In this document: positions 4,478 through 7,172 of the stretch, in pieces
How the letters are laid out: every line of letters starts with the position of its first letter
Position numbering within the stretch: the first letter of the stretch is position 1
Assembly (NCBI GenBank): GCA_026990885.1
Contig: JALXCO010000098.1
Coordinates: 1 to 7,172, forward strand
Direction of reading: 5' to 3'
Length of the DNA stretch: 7,172 bases
From: Desulfurococcales archaeon
GTDB lineage: Archaea; Thermoproteota; Thermoprotei_A; Sulfolobales; AG1
The notes under the pieces: model-generated
Databases searched by the model: none
Told to the model about the DNA's origin: nothing
Seen by the model: the letters and a program-made list of their open reading frames with translations, nothing else
Program-made: the position numbers and the translations under genes

Positions 4478-5470
4478 TCACCCAGCAACCTTGCTGAGGA
4501 CCTCGAGAATATATCTAGAGCTATACCTATATTTAGAGTATTCATCGGCAGCCGTTGGCTTTCTAAGGATATAGAGCTTCTCGTGGTATATGAGTAGGAA
4601 GTCCCTTTTAGTGTATCTGGACCACACCTCTCTGGTTGTCTTCATCTTATGCTGGATCTTAACAACCTCCTCCTTAAGAATGAAGCCCTTGAGCAGAAGG
4701 AGATCAAGCACGAGATGGGTTATAGGAACATAGTGCCTATGCATACGGGTATCGCCAACAAGCATACCCAAGTATCTGCCAGGCTTCAAAACGCGGAAGA
4801 GCTCTCCTATAGCGTCCTCGAGCATCTCTAGGTAATCCTCGATACTTCTGGCCCTCGAGATGTCGCCGTCCTCCCTCGATTCTCTAGATGAATACTTTAT
4901 TATATTGAAGTATGGTGGGTGGGTAGCGATCAGGTCTATAGACTCGCTATCGATAGCTCCGAGGTCCCGGACATCGCCATGGTATATCTCTATGCGGGAC
5001 CTCCTAACGGCATCGGGATCCACAGGGCTTCCAGAAGCATCAAAATCCATCGCCTCAATATATTTCTCAAGCCAATACAGCCTATGCATAGCGAGCATAA
5101 CAGCGTTATAGTTTATGTCTACACCTATGCAGTTCCTCCCGAGGAGCTTAGCCTCAACACATGTTGTCCCGCTACCGACCATGGGATCTAGAACGGTATC
5201 CCCGGGCTCTGTATATGATAGAATCAGCGCACGAGCCATCTGAGGAGGCCAGTTACCCCTGTAATCACCCCTATGCGTAGCCCATGAACCCCGCTTAGGG
5301 AAGCTCCAAACAGTTGTAGAAACATCAGTCAGCTCCTCCCCACTCGGATAAAGCCTAGACACCTCTATGGGTTTAAGCTCGATATCTACGCCCTCAACAG
5401 TTACGCGGCCGTGCTCCTCAACATATTTCAGGTAGTCGTCGTAAGTGATTTTCCGCATCTTAACTATCAC
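4478..5470 (-). CDS. Solitary DNA N4-cytosine/N6-adenine methyltransferase, HPPY type
   Basis: The 330-residue protein is an amino-group DNA methyltransferase of the COG0863 type. A conserved block with WSFPKRGSWATHRGDYRGNW (55-74) and the motif X-like PPQMARALILSYTEPGD (75-91) leads into motif I, DPMVGSGTT (95-103). Motif II has Asp118 in GVDIN, and HGDVRDL (164-170) is motif III. THPPY (183-187) is the catalytic motif IV, and FRVLKPGRYLGMLVGD (225-240) looks like motif VI. His replaces the usual Asp or Ser before PPY. Motif I precedes IV, and there is no separate target-recognition domain large enough to place with confidence. The modified base is unknown, with m4C slightly favoured over m6A. 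No restriction endonuclease or specificity subunit adjoins it, so it looks like an orphan. GTG 5470 lies about 26 nt below a TATA box and may be leaderless; ATG 5458, with GTGAT ahead of it, is the alternative. Confidence 0.88.
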   Translation of the reverse strand: MIVKMRKITYDDYLKYVEEHGRVTVEGVDIELKPIEVSRLYPSGEELTDVSTTVWSFPKRGSWATHRGDYRGNWPPQMARALILSYTEPGDTVLDPMVGSGTTCVEAKLLGRNCIGVDINYNAVMLAMHRLYWLEKYIEAMDFDASGSPVDPDAVRRSRIEIYHGDVRDLGAIDSESIDLIATHPPYFNIIKYSSRESREDGDISRARSIEDYLEMLEDAIGELFRVLKPGRYLGMLVGDTRMHRHYVPITHLVLDLLLLKGFILKEEVVKIQHKMKTTREVWSRYTKRDFLLIYHEKLYILRKPTAADEYSKYRYSSRYILEVLSKVAG

Positions 5471-5492
5471 ATCGGATGGAATCTACAGCCCC

Positions 5493-5500
5493 TATAAAAA
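5493..5500 (-). promoter_or_regulatory. TATA box for the methyltransferase gene
   Basis: TTTTTATA on the minus strand is centred near 5496. Initiation about 25 nt downstream falls at or just before GTG 5470, so the message is leaderless or starts a few bases ahead of ATG 5458. The same AT-rich segment also borders the divergent small membrane protein gene. Confidence 0.55.
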
Positions 5501-5515
5501 CATATATCAATAATA

Positions 5516-5534
5516 CCCAATATAATGTATTGGG
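5516..5534. promoter_or_regulatory. Perfect 7-bp inverted repeat, candidate operator or RNA hairpin
   Basis: CCCAATA (5516-5522) and TATTGGG (5528-5534) are exact complements around five bases. The right arm overlaps the GGGGG (5532-5536) that would serve as ribosome binding site for the gene starting at 5544. It may be a repressor site between the divergent genes. If transcription starts upstream, it may instead be a hairpin that hides the binding site. Confidence 0.4.
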
Positions 5535-5543
5535 GGTCCCTGC

Positions 5544-5699
5544 ATGAGGCACGCATACAGGATCGTTATTTCAGCAGGCATAGGTGGAGGCTTAGCGGGG
5601 TTCTTGGGGCCTCTACTGGGTTTAGCCTCAATCACTGTTGGAGCTATTGCTGCCGCAACAACTATATTGGTGTTAGCTGCCCTATCTAAAATCAGCTAG
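5544..5699 (+). CDS. 51-residue hydrophobic membrane microprotein
   Basis: ATG 5544 opens a 51-residue frame ending at TAG 5697-5699. After a basic start (MRHAYR) nearly the whole chain is hydrophobic or small: GIGGGLAGFLGPLLGLASITVGAI, then AAATTILVLAALSKIS. This reads as one long or two tightly packed membrane helices rich in Gly and Ala, with no charge between residues 7 and 48. I do not recognise a family. GGGGGT lies 7 nt before the ATG, TATA-like words lie at 5493-5508, and the frame fills the gap exactly up to the convergent ZPR1 gene. These points argue that it is a real gene despite its size. It could be a holin-like or small regulatory membrane peptide, but there is no direct evidence. 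It is divergent from the methyltransferase. Confidence 0.6.
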   Translation: MRHAYRIVISAGIGGGLAGFLGPLLGLASITVGAIAAATTILVLAALSKIS

Positions 5700-6244
5700 C
5701 CCAATGTGAATACCTTTGTCCGCTTAGATGGATCATATATCTCTATAGTGAAGCCAACATCGCCTCTCCAGGCCTTGTTGAGCCACTCTATGATCTCTCT
5801 GCATCTAGCCGGGTCATCTGTTTCGGGGCATAGAGGCTCCAAATGATCTATTATCTTCTCAATCAAGCCATCAACAGTAAGTATCTCATCCACAGAATTG
5901 TTTGTGGGTATGATCTCTAGGCCTATCTCAGGAATAGTTATGTGGGCCCTCGACGACTTAAATATCAGCTTCGAGAAGTCCCTCGGGGACCCCACCTCTA
6001 TCACTATATGCGTTTCCCCAGCGAACTCGGGGCTGTCCTCTATGGGGTAGTCCTCCACATGCCTCAAGCCGCATGACCTGCATATGATGGCTCGAAGAAC
6101 ATGCCTGCCCGATATAGGATCAAACCTGGTGTACGAGTTGAGTACAGCCCTCGACCCACAGACAGGGCATGTTATGGCTACAGTCTCTATACCTTGATTC
6201 TCGCTAGTATAGCTACCGCTATCGTCTCGAGAATCGCCGCTCAA
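5696..6244 (-). CDS. ZPR1-type zinc-finger protein (archaeal single-domain form)
   Basis: The 182-residue protein carries the C4 zinc finger of ZPR1 (COG1779) with exact eukaryotic spacing: Cys26-x2-Cys29-x25-Cys55-x2-Cys58 (CPVCGS and CRSCGLRH). The accompanying A-domain-like region includes VIEVGSPRDFSKLIFKSS (81-98), the family hallmark IPEIGLEIIP (104-113) and TVDGLIEKIIDHLEP (123-137). Eukaryotic ZPR1 has two such modules and has been shown to act as a folding chaperone for translation factor eEF1A; a parallel role with archaeal aEF1A is an inference. The first 20 residues are Ser/Asp-rich and probably disordered. The start is TTG 6244, supported by a strong Shine-Dalgarno six bases upstream; no ATG lies nearby in frame. 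Its stop codon shares a CTAG with the convergent microprotein gene, and it is divergent from the dehydrogenase-like gene. Confidence 0.9.
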   Translation of the reverse strand: MSGDSRDDSGSYTSENQGIETVAITCPVCGSRAVLNSYTRFDPISGRHVLRAIICRSCGLRHVEDYPIEDSPEFAGETHIVIEVGSPRDFSKLIFKSSRAHITIPEIGLEIIPTNNSVDEILTVDGLIEKIIDHLEPLCPETDDPARCREIIEWLNKAWRGDVGFTIEIYDPSKRTKVFTLG

Positions 6245-6250
6245 ATCAGC

Positions 6251-6258
6251 TCACCTCT
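6251..6258 (-). promoter_or_regulatory. Strong Shine-Dalgarno that fixes the ZPR1 TTG start
   Basis: On the minus strand AGAGGTGA (6258-6251) is complementary to the 3' end of archaeal 16S rRNA. It stands six bases before TTG 6244. It is the best ribosome binding site in the window and decides a non-ATG start. Confidence 0.75.
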
Positions 6259-6278
6259 TAGAGGATTAATACACCTTG

Positions 6279-6288
6279 TAATATAAAG
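6279..6288. promoter_or_regulatory. Shared TATA element between the divergent ZPR1 and dehydrogenase-like genes
   Basis: TAATATAAAG is flanked by CCTT (6274-6277) and AAGG (6286-6289), giving imperfect dyad symmetry. Its centre (about 6284) lies 26 nt before ATG 6310 on the plus strand, which suggests a leaderless message. On the minus strand (CTTTATATTA) initiation would fall near 6259, at the edge of the ZPR1 Shine-Dalgarno. Confidence 0.5.
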
Positions 6289-6309
6289 GATAACAGGGCT
6301 TAATCTAAA

Positions 6310-7158
6310 ATGCCGGCTAGATGCCTTATATGCGAATCCGGTAGCCCTAAATGGATCGACGACATAACCATAGACGTTCCACACCGAGGAGCCCTTATAA
6401 AAAACATCTATTTAGGTGTGTCCCATAGGGACCCCGGCGCCAACATATGCATCAGGGAGAAGACATCGATAGTGGGTGTTGGGAGGGTTATAGAGGTCCC
6501 CACAGGGGACGGTGGCGAGCTGGTGAACAGCATAGTCTTCTACCATAGGGCATCCATAGATGAGCAGTCGATCTGTAGCTTTTCTGGAGCTGAAACAGGT
6601 ATCCTCAGAAGCCTAAAAAGCGATCTATTTAGAAAACCCGAAAGCATCTTAGCTATAGAACTATCCATAGGCCTTAAGATAGCTAGAGAAACCATCCAGA
6701 ACGCACTGGTTATTGGCTCGGGAATCGAGGCTCTAGCATCTATCTACTACCTAAATAAGAGGGGTCTAAACGCGTATGTTGCCGAGAAGAGATTTAGAGG
6801 TGTTAGGGCGAGCCTACTATCTCCCGAATCGACAAGCACGATGAGGAATATCGACACAATATACCTGTCGGGGGTCCCGTCGCAGATGGAGAGGGATATC
6901 ATTGATGGAACCATAGCGGTTAGGGATAGGGTCAAGATATTTTGGCACCCAAGTATTGCGGATGTAAGTGTAGCCATAAGGCTACCGAGAAGAGCGATAG
7001 TGAGAGTGGTAAACTACCCCTATACTATAGATGGTAGAGTCGTGAAGCATCTTAAGGGCTTCATCAATGTTGCTAGATTGAATGGTGTCTCCACAGTAAG
7101 GGTGGGGGACCCTCCTCCGGAGGGCTACTTATATCTGATTATAGATTTTTCGCATTGA
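6310..7158 (+). CDS. Divergent medium-chain dehydrogenase-like protein, apparently without zinc ligands
   Basis: The 282-residue protein looks like a shortened, diverged alcohol/glucose dehydrogenase of the MDR superfamily. The N-terminal half follows the GroES-like pattern: WIDDITIDVPHRGALIKNIY (15-34), then GVSHRD (36-41) where zinc MDR enzymes have G-I-C-H-S-D, then IVGVGRVIEVP (54-64). The second half has a Rossmann turn, ALVIGSGIEALASIYYLNKR (132-151), ending in an acidic residue (Glu159) that would suit NAD(H). The catalytic-zinc Cys is replaced by Ser38, the G-H-E motif is absent, and the four structural cysteines are missing; Cys5, Cys8, Cys47 and Cys89 do not form that pattern. At 282 residues it is about 60-80 shorter than normal. 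It may be a non-catalytic paralogue or a different NAD-binding protein. ATG 6310 lies 26 nt past a TATA box, consistent with a leaderless start. Confidence 0.65.
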   Translation: MPARCLICESGSPKWIDDITIDVPHRGALIKNIYLGVSHRDPGANICIREKTSIVGVGRVIEVPTGDGGELVNSIVFYHRASIDEQSICSFSGAETGILRSLKSDLFRKPESILAIELSIGLKIARETIQNALVIGSGIEALASIYYLNKRGLNAYVAEKRFRGVRASLLSPESTSTMRNIDTIYLSGVPSQMERDIIDGTIAVRDRVKIFWHPSIADVSVAIRLPRRAIVRVVNYPYTIDGRVVKHLKGFINVARLNGVSTVRVGDPPPEGYLYLIIDFSH

Positions 7159-7172
7159 TTATACCTGAAATA

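Noticed and set aside
4483..4496. Inverted repeat CAGCAA-CC-TTGCTG near the end of the methyltransferase gene
   Set aside because: It lies inside coding sequence encoding LSKVAG, a two-base loop is unfavourable for a hairpin, and no T-run follows.
4478..5470. Restriction-modification or phage-defence island around the methyltransferase
   Set aside because: Neighbours are housekeeping-type genes, with no endonuclease, helicase, toxin or specificity gene in the window.

Overview
The window reads as chromosomal DNA of a hyperthermophilic crenarchaeote (Thermoprotei, Desulfurococcales-like; genus not resolved). The signs are Ile codons dominated by ATA and Arg codons by AGG/AGA, TTTTATA-type TATA boxes about 25 nt upstream of starts (several apparently leaderless), Shine-Dalgarno sites of the GAGGTGA/GGTGG type, archaeal protein families (PAC2, single-domain ZPR1, Hsp20), and one or two C/D box guide-RNA genes. 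It is gene-dense: the longest stretch without a protein gene is about 174 bases, and I see no insertion sequence, CRISPR array, tRNA or rRNA.

Layout. 1-564 (+) is the 3' part of a class III PLP aminotransferase. A small GNAT acetyltransferase (620-973, +) and a small winged-helix protein (1148-1393, +) follow. The two gaps beside the winged-helix gene each hold a C/D box guide RNA candidate: one on the minus strand (about 982-1055) and a stronger one on the plus strand (about 1416-1482). One guide of the stronger candidate is complementary to the anticodon loop and stem typical of initiator tRNA. Next come a two-helix membrane protein (1496-1723, -) and, divergent from it, a short GltD-like FAD/NAD(P) oxidoreductase (1827-2849, +).

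From 5470 down to 2867 four genes run on the minus strand: an apparently orphan DNA methyltransferase, a PAC2-family proteasome assembly chaperone homologue, an Hsp20 protein, and an unrecognised 82-residue protein with its own promoter and a hairpin-plus-T5 terminator. The PAC2 protein ends in Ile-Tyr-Thr, which fits the HbYX signal that docks partners on the 20S proteasome. It lies 10 bp from the Hsp20 gene, so the two form a likely proteostasis pair.

Divergent from the methyltransferase is a 51-residue hydrophobic protein (5544-5699, +), preceded by a perfect 7-bp inverted repeat overlapping its ribosome binding site. It converges on a ZPR1 zinc-finger gene (5696-6244, -); the two stop codons share one CTAG palindrome. 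The ZPR1 gene and the last gene (6310-7158, +), a divergent medium-chain dehydrogenase-like protein without obvious zinc ligands, are divergent and appear to share one TATA element.

The points most worth following are the two guide-RNA candidates with the possible initiator-tRNA target, the HbYX-tailed PAC2/Hsp20 pair, the HPPY-type solitary methyltransferase, and the degenerate dehydrogenase. Nothing amounts to an obvious new defence system.
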